From JAKALX01 sp964508715 (GTDB lineage Bacteria; Chloroflexota; Dehalococcoidia; Tepidiformales; Tepidiformaceae), in assembly GCA_964508715.1 (NCBI GenBank), contig CAZDUX010000001.1, forward strand, positions 124,001 to 188,000: a stretch of DNA of 64,000 bases. The letters run 5' to 3'. Position numbers and translations under genes: made by a program. Shown here in pieces: positions 25,614-32,928 of the stretch. Each line of letters begins with the position of its first letter. The stretch's first letter is position 1. The notes below the pieces were generated by a model, which did not search any database, had not been told where the DNA came from, and saw nothing but the letters and a program-made list of their open reading frames with translations.

Positions 25614-25716
25614 GAATACTCCTCAATAGGAAAACGGGATTGACCCTCAGGGTACCACGGAGAGGTGTTATTGCCTTGCCAGGGAGTGCCCTTCAGCCTC
25701 TAACTACCTCGTCCCC

Positions 25717-25722
25717 TACACT
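25717..25722 (+). promoter_or_regulatory. -10 element of lepA, probably leaderless
   Basis: TACACT at 25717-25722, then 7 nt (ggttttc) and the GTG start at 25730. There is no Shine-Dalgarno ahead of the GTG. The -35 region is poor. Same geometry as at glgP, pbpA and others in this window. Confidence 0.5.
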
Positions 25723-25729
25723 GGTTTTC

Positions 25730-27553
25730 GTGGACCAATCCCACATTCGCAACTTCTGCATCATCGCCCACATCGACCACGGAAAGTCGACACTTGCCGA
25801 CCGGTTGCTCGAAACCACCGGGACTGTCTCGAAGCGCGAGATGGCCGAGCAACTGCTCGATTCGATGGACCTCGAGCGAGAGAAGGGCATCACCATCAAA
25901 GCGGCTGCTGCGCGGATGTTTTACACGGGTGCTGACGGCATCGAGTACGAGTTTAATCTGATCGATACCCCGGGCCACGTCGACTTCGCCTACGAGGTTT
26001 CGCGCAGTCTCGCCGCCTGTGAGGGTGCCTTGCTGGTGGTCGACGCTTCGCAGGGTATCGAGGCGCAGACCCTGGCAAACGTCTACCTGGCGATGAACCA
26101 GAACCTCACACTCATCCCGGTGCTCAACAAGATTGACCTCCCTCACGCGGAACCAGAGCGGGTTGCGGCCGAACTCGAGCGCGTTATCGGCTTCTCTCGC
26201 GACGAGATCGTCCTCGCGAGTGCCAAAGAGGGAGTCGGGGTGCCTGAGATCCTGAAGGCGATAGCGGAACGTATTCCGCCACCGGGCGGCGACCCGGCGA
26301 AACCCCTCCAGGCACTCATCTTCGATTCCAAGTACGACGCGTACAAAGGCGTGGTTGCACATATTCGCGTCTTCCAGGGGCGTCTTGCCGCACGCGAACA
26401 CCTGAAGCTGATGGCTACTGGCGCTACCTTTGAGCCACTCGAATATGGTGCATTCAGCCCGGCGATGCGGCCGCTCGCTGCCCTCGAGTGTGGCGAGGTC
26501 GGCTACGTCGCAACCGGACTGAAAGACGTCGCCGATGCCCGCGTTGGTGACACTATCACGCTCCAGGCGCACCCCGCTGCCGAGCCGTTGCCCGGGTATC
26601 GCCAGGTGAAACCGATGGTTTTTGCCGGTATCTACCCCACCGATTCGGACCAGTACCAGGAGCTTCGCGACGCACTCGCCAAGCTCACCCTCAACGATGC
26701 GTCGCTCGTCTACGAACCGGAGTCATCGGTGGCGCTCGGGTTCGGCTTCCGTTGTGGATTCCTTGGGCTTCTCCACCTCGAGATCATCGGCGAACGACTG
26801 GAACGCGAATACAATCTCAGCCTCCTGACGACGGCACCGAGCGTGGAATACCACGTGACCACAACACGCGACGAGCAAGTGATCGTCGATAACCCGGCTG
26901 ATCTCCCGGATCCGTCGAGAATCGCGGAAATCTCCGAGCCCTGGGCGAAGATCGATGTCATCACCCCCAGCCGCTACATCGGCCAGGTGATGGAACTCGT
27001 CACGACGCGTCGTGGTCAGTTCCTGCGCATGGAGTTTCTCGAGCCTGAGAGTGATATGGCGCCCGGGGAAGCGCGCGTGCTTCTCGAATACGACGTCCCG
27101 ATGGCCGAAATCCTGGTCGACTTCTATGACCAGCTCAAAGGCTCGACGAGTGGGTATGCGAGCCTGGACTACTCGCTTAGCGGCTATCGTCCGGCCAGGC
27201 TGGTGAAGGTCGATATCCTCGTCAATGGCGTACCGGTCGATGCTCTCTCCCTCATCACCCACCAGAACAATGCCGACCGCGAGGGCCGCGCCCTCGTGAG
27301 CAAGCTCAAGGACCTCATCCCGCGCCAGATGTTCGATGTCCCTCTGCAGGCGGCAGTCGGCGGCAAGATCATCTCTCGTGAGACGATCCGGGCGATGCGT
27401 AAGAACGTCCTAGCAAAGTGCTACGGGGGCGACATTTCCCGGAAGCGTAAGCTGCTCGAAAAGCAGGCCGAAGGAAAGAAGAAGATGAAGAAGGTGGGAA
27501 GCGTTGAGATCCCACAGGAAGCCTTCATGGCCGTACTCAAACTCCGCGACTGA
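25730..27553 (+). CDS. lepA: Elongation factor 4 (LepA), translational GTPase
   Basis: A 607-residue ribosome-associated GTPase. It begins DQSHIRNFCIIAHIDHGKST, with the P-loop in IAHIDHGKST, DTPGHVDF (G3) and NKIDLPHA (G4). The LepA-specific C-terminal domain is complete (KQAEGKKKMKKVGSVEIPQE and the YGGDISRKRKLL segment). Start set at GTG 25730: the protein normally begins a few residues before SHIRNF, and the upstream open frame from 25640 is low-similarity and crosses a -10 element. No Shine-Dalgarno is seen, consistent with leaderless translation. Divergent from mdh. Confidence 0.96.
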   Translation: MDQSHIRNFCIIAHIDHGKSTLADRLLETTGTVSKREMAEQLLDSMDLEREKGITIKAAAARMFYTGADGIEYEFNLIDTPGHVDFAYEVSRSLAACEGALLVVDASQGIEAQTLANVYLAMNQNLTLIPVLNKIDLPHAEPERVAAELERVIGFSRDEIVLASAKEGVGVPEILKAIAERIPPPGGDPAKPLQALIFDSKYDAYKGVVAHIRVFQGRLAAREHLKLMATGATFEPLEYGAFSPAMRPLAALECGEVGYVATGLKDVADARVGDTITLQAHPAAEPLPGYRQVKPMVFAGIYPTDSDQYQELRDALAKLTLNDASLVYEPESSVALGFGFRCGFLGLLHLEIIGERLEREYNLSLLTTAPSVEYHVTTTRDEQVIVDNPADLPDPSRIAEISEPWAKIDVITPSRYIGQVMELVTTRRGQFLRMEFLEPESDMAPGEARVLLEYDVPMAEILVDFYDQLKGSTSGYASLDYSLSGYRPARLVKVDILVNGVPVDALSLITHQNNADREGRALVSKLKDLIPRQMFDVPLQAAVGGKIISRETIRAMRKNVLAKCYGGDISRKRKLLEKQAEGKKKMKKVGSVEIPQEAFMAVLKLRD

Positions 27554-27635
27554 GCCGCGTAATACCGTTGAAATCCCGAGATGGTACGTTCCGGCACGAT
27601 AACCGCCTTCGTGGCGCCCCACAGGAGCACTGGCC

Positions 27636-27881
27636 GTGATCAAGGCATTCGTCTTAATCGTCGTCGACCCCGCCCGGACGGTGGATGTGTACAACCAGCT
27701 TCGGGCGGTCCAGGGCATCAGCGAGGTCTACCAGGTGATGGGACCCTACGACATCGTCGCGGTGGTCGAAGTCGCGAACCTCACGGAGGTGCCCTCGGTC
27801 ATCAGCCGCCACATTCGTGCGGTTGAAGGGATCGAGAGCACTACGACGTGTGTCACCTTCCCGGAACCAAACGGGGACTGA
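27636..27881 (+). CDS. Stand-alone Lrp/AsnC ligand-binding (RAM) domain protein
   Basis: An 81-residue protein made only of the RAM domain of the Lrp/AsnC family (IKAFVLIVVDPARTVDVYNQ, VYQVMGPYDIVAVVEVAN). There is no helix-turn-helix. Such single-domain proteins form dimers or higher rings that bind amino acids in other organisms. The GTG start has AGGAG 8 nt upstream. It is separated from lepA by 82 bp and could be monocistronic. A role in amino acid sensing is inferred from the family. Confidence 0.88.
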   Translation: MIKAFVLIVVDPARTVDVYNQLRAVQGISEVYQVMGPYDIVAVVEVANLTEVPSVISRHIRAVEGIESTTTCVTFPEPNGD

Positions 27882-28053
27882 CCAATTCCCGTCATTCGTG
27901 GGTGCCCGCCGGGAGGAGCCCTGGAACTCGCCGGCCGCACAGAATAGGTTTGGGGCCCACCGGACACTTGATCGCCATCTCTCGGGCATATCCTTCTCCC
28001 CTGCCGCCGGGCATCGTTTGGGATGTTCGAAATCCCATCAGGGGAGCAGGCTG

Positions 28054-28845
28054 ATGCAACCCAGCACGCCCACGTGCACTGTGTGTGGTGCCTCCGGGTC
28101 TCCCGGCGCCAGGTTCTGTCGATTCTGCGGTGGCGCGATGGCCGCTCCGCCAGCGGCGTCAGCACCAGCAACCGCCGCTTTATGTACCTCCTGTAGTGCG
28201 CCACTTGGCCCAGGTTCACAGTTCTGCTCACGGTGTGGCAGCCAGGCGCAAGCCGCCACGAGCCGCCTCCGGCCTGGAGTGCAAACGCTGTGCGCGTCGT
28301 GCCACCAGCCGTTGCCGCCGGGCGCCCAGTTCTGCGGCGCGTGTGGTGCGCTCACGGGCTCAGTGGGCCGCCCGGCCTTTTCGGGGTCTGTGGCGGTGCG
28401 GCGCGAGGTACCGTCCCTCACCTGGCGGACAATTGGCATGGGGATTGCGTTTGGCCTCGTGCTCGTGGGGTCATTTCTTGACTGGGTGAAGGTCGGACCC
28501 TTCGGGGCTGGAGCATTCGAGGAGGATGCCCGGTTCCGTATCTGTGACTGGTTCGACACGACCAGCGCCCCGCTCGACGGCCTCGTCATCCTCGCACTCG
28601 CTGTCGCGGGGCTCCTCATTGCCGGGCTGGTTATTGCTCGCAGGTTGCGAGATACAACCGCGGCGATGTTGCCGCGATTGCTTGGAAGTGTGGCGCTGAC
28701 CTTCGGGATCCTGCAGATGCAGTACATCAAGTCGGAAGCACCCTCGGCCGACTGGGGAATGGGTCTCTACCTGATAGTCGCTGGCGGCGTGGCTGCCACG
28801 GTGGCCACCATGCTTCCAGCGAGAGCTCTGGGGGTATCCCGGTAG
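28054..28845 (+). CDS. Membrane protein with three zinc ribbons
   Basis: A 263-residue protein. Three CxxC...CxxC zinc ribbons lie in the first ~105 residues: CTVCG...FCRFCGG, CTSCS...FCSRCGS, CASCH...FCGACGA. Four hydrophobic spans follow (about residues 125-145, 172-195, 205-225 and 233-253). A zinc-ribbon head on a membrane body is common but its role is unknown. ATG 28054 has GGGGAG 8 nt upstream; the frame is open back to 27817 but has no domain there. The 172 bp before it hold only a short hairpin (GGGAT...ATCCC, 28020-28036). Confidence 0.8.
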   Translation: MQPSTPTCTVCGASGSPGARFCRFCGGAMAAPPAASAPATAALCTSCSAPLGPGSQFCSRCGSQAQAATSRLRPGVQTLCASCHQPLPPGAQFCGACGALTGSVGRPAFSGSVAVRREVPSLTWRTIGMGIAFGLVLVGSFLDWVKVGPFGAGAFEEDARFRICDWFDTTSAPLDGLVILALAVAGLLIAGLVIARRLRDTTAAMLPRLLGSVALTFGILQMQYIKSEAPSADWGMGLYLIVAGGVAATVATMLPARALGVSR

Positions 28846-28989
28846 CTATTCGGTGCGATGTACATGTGAACCGGGGTGGTTTCGCAGGATTGTGATGCAG
28901 CGCGGCGCCTGGAGCCCGCACTCTCCGGTCGGCCTTCGTGGGCGAGGCCAACTAATGGCTACCCATTCGAAATGGCCAGGTAACAGGAA

Positions 28990-29011
28990 GAGGGCGTCAG
29001 AAAGCGCCCTC
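28990..29011 (-). terminator. Terminator-like hairpin after tRNA-Asp
   Basis: GAGGGCG (28990-28996) pairs with CGCCCTC (29005-29011), a perfect 7-bp stem and 8-nt loop. On the minus strand it lies 30 nt past the tRNA and is followed by TTCCTGTT. The 144 bp between the zinc-ribbon gene and this hairpin (28846-28989) hold no gene that I can support. Confidence 0.6.
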
Positions 29012-29041
29012 GGTCCCCTGGTTGGTGGGAGGTAGGAAGCT

Positions 29042-29118
29042 TGGCGACCCCGAGCGGATTCGAACCGCCGATCTCCACCTTGACAGGGTGGCATGTTAGG
29101 CCGCTACACCACGGGGCC
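29042..29118 (-). tRNA. tRNA-Asp (anticodon GUC), CCA encoded
   Basis: A 77-nt cloverleaf on the minus strand. The acceptor stem GGCCCCG pairs with CGGGGTC (one G-U), the anticodon stem CCACC/GGTGG carries the loop CTGTCAA with anticodon GTC, and the T arm contains GGTTCGAATCC. Discriminator G and an encoded CCA end at 29042. A well placed promoter is at 29131-29159 and a terminator-like hairpin at 28990. Confidence 0.95.
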
Positions 29119-29130
29119 GCGCCTATCTGT

Positions 29131-29159
29131 ACGGTAGCCAGTGCCCCACCAACGGGCAA
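29131..29159 (-). promoter_or_regulatory. Promoter of tRNA-Asp
   Basis: On the minus strand TTGCCC (29159-29154) and TACCGT (29136-29131) with a 17-bp spacer, the -10 ending 12 bp before the mature tRNA 5' end. Confidence 0.6.
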
Positions 29160-29198
29160 GCCGGATTGCTCCCGCGAATCGCACGCGACATGGTTCCC

Positions 29199-29226
29199 TT
29201 GACAGATCCGGCTCGCGTCCTACCAT
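29199..29226 (+). promoter_or_regulatory. Sigma70-type promoter for the 103-residue protein gene
   Basis: A perfect TTGACA at 29199-29204, 16-bp spacer, TACCAT at 29221-29226. The start codon of the next gene is at 29282, with AGGAG just before it. This is the best -35 in the window. Confidence 0.7.
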
Positions 29227-29281
29227 GCCCTTCGCCCGACGGAGCAGAAGTCCCATTTCATCGCACGGGCGGTAGGAGTCG

Positions 29282-29593
29282 ATGATGGCCGATCTCATGG
29301 AGGCGGCGAACACGTTCGCCCAGGACCTCAAGAACCAGAATCTCGCGGGGCTGATGATGGCCTTCACCCCGACCGGCATGGGCCAGGCGATGGGCCTGCA
29401 GGCGCAACTCCAGGCCAGCGGACAGCCGGCCGACCCAAATGCCACGGTCACGGCGGTTGCTGCTGGCGAAGAGGGAGCCCTCAAACTCGTTGATCTCGTC
29501 TTCAAGGGTGCCACGGGTGAGCAGACAATCGCGACGAAGTGGGCCGATGTTGGCGGTTCGTGGAAGGTCGACGGGATTTCACTCAAGGCATAG
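29282..29593 (+). CDS. Hypothetical small soluble protein
   Basis: A 103-residue protein. A helical N-terminal half rich in Met and Gln (FAQDLKNQNLAGLMMAF) is followed by beta-rich sequence ending WADVGGSWKVDGISLKA. The ending resembles NTF2/SnoaL or DUF4878-like folds, but the similarity is weak. A strong promoter (29199) and a GGAG site support expression. The start could also be the second ATG at 29285. A GC hairpin (29618-29644) follows. Function unknown. Confidence 0.7.
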   Translation: MMADLMEAANTFAQDLKNQNLAGLMMAFTPTGMGQAMGLQAQLQASGQPADPNATVTAVAAGEEGALKLVDLVFKGATGEQTIATKWADVGGSWKVDGISLKA

Positions 29594-29617
29594 ATATCGC
29601 TACAAGCACCCTTGACC

Positions 29618-29644
29618 GGGGCCGGGAGGCCTGCACCTGGCCCC
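29618..29644 (+). terminator. Possible terminator hairpin
   Basis: GGGGCC (29618-29623) pairs with GGCCCC (29639-29644) around a 15-nt loop that can form AGG/CCT inside, followed by TTCTCCT. It lies 25 bp after the 103-residue gene and before the ABC1 kinase gene. The stem is short and the U-run is weak. Confidence 0.3.
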
Positions 29645-29681
29645 TTCTCCTGTGACCGCATTTCCCGATAGGCTTGGCCTG

Positions 29682-31046
29682 ATGGCCACGACACTCACGG
29701 GCGCCCGCGCGCTACCTCCGCATCGGCGCGCCGAGCGCTTCTTTCGATTCGGGTACACGTTTCTTCGTGTTTACCTTTCCTACAAGCTCATTCAGCGAAA
29801 CAAGAAGCTGAACGGCGAGGAGCGGGAGCGCCGTTACAGCGCGGCCCACCGCAAGAACGCGGAACGCATCTACGCCCTTTCCACGCGCATGGAAGGGTTG
29901 CTCATCAAGACCTGCCAATTCATCTCGAGCCGGGCAGACGTGGCGCCCCCGGAGTATGTCGCCGTGTTGAGCCGCCTGCAGGACAGCGTACCCCCGCGGC
30001 CGTTCAGCCAGGTGATCCGGCAGGTTGAACGAGAACTGGGCGCCCACCCGGATACCATTTTCAGCGCGTTTTCGAGGAGGCCGATCGCGTCGGCCTCTAT
30101 CGCCCAGGTGCACCGGGCGCGGACGAAGGATGGCCGCGATGTCGCCGTGAAGGTGCAATACCTCAACATCGATCGCGTGGTCGAGACCGACTTGCGCAAC
30201 CTGGGCATACTCGTCCGCATCCTCGCTCGGATCGAGAAGAACTTCGATTTCCGCGTACTGATGGCGGAGATGAACAAGTACACCCCGCAGGAACTCGACT
30301 TCGTTCACGAGGGGCACAGCGGCGAGCGGGTAGCTCGTGATCTCGCTCACCGTAGCGACATTCGGGTTCCCGCCGTTGTATGGGAACACACCACCAGGCG
30401 TGTGCTTACAACCGAGTTCATCGAGGCGATCAAGATCTCCGACATCCCCAGGCTCGAAGCTGCCGGTATCGACCCAAACCAGGTTGCCCTGATCATGACC
30501 GAGGCCTACTGCGAGCAGATTCTCGTGCACGGTTTCTTCCATGCCGACCCGCACCCCGGAAACCTGCTCGTGCTTCCTGGTCCCGTGGTGGTCTTCATCG
30601 ACTTCGGCCTTTCCAAGGACCTGCCCGCACAGTTCCGGCTGAACTATGCACGCCTCGTCACGGCATTGATCACCCAGGATGACGAGCAGATGGTCGGCGC
30701 ATTCCGGGAACTCGGATTCAAGACGAGGAGCGATGACCCAGGGTCACTGGTGGCGCTGGGACGCTCGTTTTTCGAATCAGCGGGACCGGCCGGAAAGCCC
30801 TATGTTGATGCAGACGTTATGCCCGAGGTGAGCGAGCGCCTCGCGAGGGTGCTCAACGAGAACCCGGTAACGGAGATCCCTGGCGATATCCTCCTGATCT
30901 TCCGGGTAATCGGCCTGATGAGCGGACTGCAAAAACATCTCGACAGCCGGGTGAACATGATCGACACGATCGCTCCCTATGCCGAGGCGCAAACATCGCC
31001 GGTGAAGGCCATGGGACATCTCGGGGATGACGCCCTGCTGGCGTAG
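29682..31046 (+). CDS. ABC1/UbiB-family (AarF-like) atypical kinase
   Basis: A 454-residue member of the ABC1/UbiB family, linked in other organisms to isoprenoid-lipid or quinone metabolism. The family motif KxGQ appears as IKTCQFISSRADVAPPEYV, with Cys in place of Gly. The Ala-rich loop is SASIAQVHRARTKDG, the ATP Lys is in VAVKVQY, the catalytic region is FFHADPHPGNLLV and the metal Asp is in VFIDFGLSK. There is a basic N-terminus. Start at 29682 because TAGGCT lies exactly 7 nt before this ATG (leaderless geometry); GTG 29652 is the alternative. Convergent with the J-like gene. Confidence 0.88.
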   Translation: MATTLTGARALPPHRRAERFFRFGYTFLRVYLSYKLIQRNKKLNGEERERRYSAAHRKNAERIYALSTRMEGLLIKTCQFISSRADVAPPEYVAVLSRLQDSVPPRPFSQVIRQVERELGAHPDTIFSAFSRRPIASASIAQVHRARTKDGRDVAVKVQYLNIDRVVETDLRNLGILVRILARIEKNFDFRVLMAEMNKYTPQELDFVHEGHSGERVARDLAHRSDIRVPAVVWEHTTRRVLTTEFIEAIKISDIPRLEAAGIDPNQVALIMTEAYCEQILVHGFFHADPHPGNLLVLPGPVVVFIDFGLSKDLPAQFRLNYARLVTALITQDDEQMVGAFRELGFKTRSDDPGSLVALGRSFFESAGPAGKPYVDADVMPEVSERLARVLNENPVTEIPGDILLIFRVIGLMSGLQKHLDSRVNMIDTIAPYAEAQTSPVKAMGHLGDDALLA

Positions 31047-31070
31047 CCCGTGCCTGCCAAGGCGGCCTGG

Positions 31071-31475
31071 TTAGGAGATGAGGCCCCAGAGAACCGTGAA
31101 CAGGCTTGCCGCCTCGTCTCTGCCGAGCCACACCAGTGCTGCCGCCTGCGTAACGACGATCACACCCAATGCACCGATGAGTGCATTGCTCATCCACATC
31201 TTGCGGCGCAGTTCGGCTCGCTGGATGCGTTCCGACTCTGCGATCTCACGTGCGAAGAACTCCTGGTCATAGGCGTGTCGCATCTCCGGCTTCGAGAGCA
31301 CTGAGTACGCCTCGTTGACCTTGTTCAGGGCATCCTGGCTGGTCTCGTCGACTTCGGCCCGCTTCACCAGTTCATCCGAGAGCCGCGCATACGCGTTCTC
31401 GATGCCCGCGAGATCGGCACGGGGGGGCAAATTGAGCACGGCGTAATAGTCGATGAGTGGGGCCGCGTCAGCCAT
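31071..31475 (-). CDS. J-domain-like membrane protein lacking HPD
   Basis: A 134-residue protein. Residues ~8-70 follow the J-domain pattern (DYYAVLNLPPRADLAGIENA, then NKVNEAYSVLSKPEMRHAYD). The HPD tripeptide between helices II and III, needed to stimulate Hsp70, is missing; the loop reads VKRAEVDETSQDA. A charged linker leads to one or two C-terminal hydrophobic segments (about residues 95-115 and 122-132). It may tether to the membrane and bind without activating DnaK. GAGGGAAG precedes the ATG. It follows the tetR gene by 42 bp on the same strand. Confidence 0.78.
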   Translation of the reverse strand: MADAAPLIDYYAVLNLPPRADLAGIENAYARLSDELVKRAEVDETSQDALNKVNEAYSVLSKPEMRHAYDQEFFAREIAESERIQRAELRRKMWMSNALIGALGVIVVTQAAALVWLGRDEAASLFTVLWGLIS

Positions 31476-31517
31476 GAAACTTCCCTCAAGAGAAGCTTCG
31501 GCGCACAGGCGATTCTT

Positions 31518-32138
31518 CTAAAGGGATAGAAACCCCTCGGCACGCAGCCCGTTGATGTAGTACCTCACCTGGCGAAGCGCCTCTTCCCGGTTGATCGGTG
31601 CGCCACCGAACACGTGCGCGAGGATGAACATGTTGAGAATGCCCGTGATTGCGGAGGCGCAGATTTGGGGGGTGTCGCAGCGGAAGAACCCCGATGCCAT
31701 GCCACATGCGATCAGGTCATCGAGTGGGCGGCGGACGTCGCGGCCGAGAGCATCGCTGAACGTGTCCAGCGATGCCCCACCGAGACCAAATACCTCGCGG
31801 AGCACAAGGGCGATGATCTCTTCCTGGGCAAGGAAGTGATCGAGGTAGCGTTGCGCGTAGGCGATCGCCTGTTCGGCGGGGTCGGCATCGTTGGGGAACT
31901 GGGCCCGGATCGCCTTGGCCATCTCCTCGAGGATCTGGCGAATGATGCTGCCGTACAGGCCCTCTTTTGAACCGAAGTAGTAGTAGATCATCGGCTTCGT
32001 GGTCTGGGCGTCGTCAGATACTTCGCGAAGCGATGTCGCCGCATAACCCTTCTGAGAGAAGTGGCGAAGGGCGCTGGCGAAGATCCGGTCGCGAACCTCG
32101 GTTTCGCGGCCGGTTGAGTTCGAAGCTGAAGAATTCAC
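31518..32138 (-). CDS. TetR-family transcriptional regulator
   Basis: A 206-residue repressor-type protein. The N-terminal helix-turn-helix is ASALRHFSQKGYAATSLREV followed by TTKPMIYYYFGSKEGLYG. The C-terminal ligand domain is helical with LVLREVFGLGG. GTG start at 32138 with GGGAG 6 nt upstream; the frame is open further but the HTH begins at ~residue 15 from this start. It is divergent from the pyr operon and its promoter overlaps that of pyrR. Target and ligand unknown; autoregulation or control of the downstream J-like gene is possible. Confidence 0.87.
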   Translation of the reverse strand: MNSSASNSTGRETEVRDRIFASALRHFSQKGYAATSLREVSDDAQTTKPMIYYYFGSKEGLYGSIIRQILEEMAKAIRAQFPNDADPAEQAIAYAQRYLDHFLAQEEIIALVLREVFGLGGASLDTFSDALGRDVRRPLDDLIACGMASGFFRCDTPQICASAITGILNMFILAHVFGGAPINREEALRQVRYYINGLRAEGFLSL

Positions 32139-32201
32139 ATGGGCTCCCAGGGTAACTGCCACGCGGTCTGCTCGGCACCCCGATTGGCGGCCGCATATCC
32201 G

Positions 32202-32230
32202 AGTATAATCCGGCGCTACTGAACGGTTAA
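32202..32230 (-). promoter_or_regulatory. tetR promoter, -10 overlapping the pyr -10
   Basis: On the minus strand TTAACC (32230-32225), 17-bp spacer, TATACT (32207-32202). The -10 shares four bases with the plus-strand TATAAT at 32204-32209, so the octamer AGTATAAT serves both directions. The tetR leader would be about 57 nt. Confidence 0.5.
32204..32209 (+). promoter_or_regulatory. pyr operon -10 element
   Basis: Consensus TATAAT at 32204-32209, about 7 nt before a predicted start near 32216. The -35 region is weak. It gives a leader of ~167 nt before pyrR that contains the PyrR-binding hairpin and terminator. Confidence 0.65.
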
Positions 32231-32281
32231 ATGCGTTGCCGTGAAGGAGCGGATCCGGTAGTGTTTGGGAAGACCCTTTAA
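32231..32281 (+). other. Possible 16-codon leader ORF in the pyr leader
   Basis: ATG at 32231 followed by 15 more sense codons (MRCREGADPVVFGKTL) and a TAA at 32279-32281, inside the lower stem of the PyrR-binding hairpin. There is no clear Shine-Dalgarno. Ribosome arrival at the stop would disturb the hairpin; whether it is translated is unknown. Confidence 0.2.
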
Positions 32282-32307
32282 GGACGGTCCAGAGAGGCCG
32301 AAAAGGG
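32274..32307 (+). promoter_or_regulatory. PyrR-binding anti-antiterminator hairpin
   Basis: Lower stem CCCTTT (32274-32279) with AAAGGG (32302-32307); purine bulge AAGGA on the 5' side; upper stem CGGTC (32285-32289) with GGCCG (32296-32300, one G-U); hexaloop CAGAGA (32290-32295), which fits the PyrR consensus CNGNGA. UMP-bound PyrR stabilises this element in Bacillus-type systems. The downstream stretch 32305-32316 can pair with the 5' arm of the terminator as an antiterminator, and it overlaps this hairpin's 3' stem, as the model requires. Confidence 0.88.
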
Positions 32308-32349
32308 GAGGAGGCGCCGGATGTCCGGCCAGCACTGCATGATCGTGCA

Positions 32350-32381
32350 CGCCTGCCCCGCAAGCTGGGGGAGGCGTTTTT
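32350..32381 (+). terminator. pyr attenuator terminator, also covering the pyrR Shine-Dalgarno
   Basis: CGCCTGCCCC (32350-32359) pairs with GGGGGAGGCG (32367-32376), 10 positions with one G-G mismatch, 7-nt loop, then TTTTT (32377-32381). The pyrR ATG is at 32383. The 3' arm GGGGGAGG is the only Shine-Dalgarno for pyrR, so the folded hairpin both terminates and blocks initiation. Confidence 0.85.
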
Positions 32382-32382
32382 C

Positions 32383-32928
32383 ATGAGCGAAACCCCTTAC
32401 CTTGGCCCCGAAGAGATCGCGCGGACGGTCCGGCGGCTCGCCCACGAAGTCCTCGAGAACAACCACGGTACCGATAAGCTCGTGCTGGTCGGTATCCTTT
32501 CGCGGGGCTATACGCTGGCACAGCGGCTTGGCGGAATGATCAAGGAGTTCGAGGGGGCCGAGGTTCCCGTTGGGGCACTCGATATCGGCCTCTACCGCGA
32601 TGATGTGTCGCGGCGGCCCGCTCCGCCGAGCCTCCGCCCGAGTTCTATCCCAAACGTAGATGGAGCGACAGTGGTCCTCGTCGATGACGTGCTTTTCACG
32701 GGCCGCAGCATCCGTGCTGCGATGGACGCGCTCATCGATTTCGGCCGGCCTGCTCGTGTCCGCCTCGCAGTCCTGGTCGACCGCGGACACCGCGAACTTC
32801 CGATCCGCCCCGACTTCGTCGGCAAGAACATCCCAACGGCGCTCGTGCAGAAGGTGCGTGTGCGGCTCCAGGAAGTCGACGGTGATGAGGCCGTCTATGT
32901 CTTCGGCGAGGAGGCAGCGCGTGCTTGA
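32383..32928 (+). CDS. pyrR: Bifunctional PyrR regulator/uracil phosphoribosyltransferase
   Basis: A 181-residue phosphoribosyltransferase-fold protein that binds pyr mRNA when UMP is high and has weak UPRTase activity. The PRPP loop is TVVLVDDVLFTGRSIRAAMD. VGILSRGYTLAQRL and DIGLYRDDV are conserved, and the RNA-binding basic residues near the N-terminal third are typical. A canonical PyrR target hairpin lies in its own leader. First gene of the pyr operon; its stop is 8 bp past the pyrB start. Confidence 0.96.
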   Translation: MSETPYLGPEEIARTVRRLAHEVLENNHGTDKLVLVGILSRGYTLAQRLGGMIKEFEGAEVPVGALDIGLYRDDVSRRPAPPSLRPSSIPNVDGATVVLVDDVLFTGRSIRAAMDALIDFGRPARVRLAVLVDRGHRELPIRPDFVGKNIPTALVQKVRVRLQEVDGDEAVYVFGEEAARA

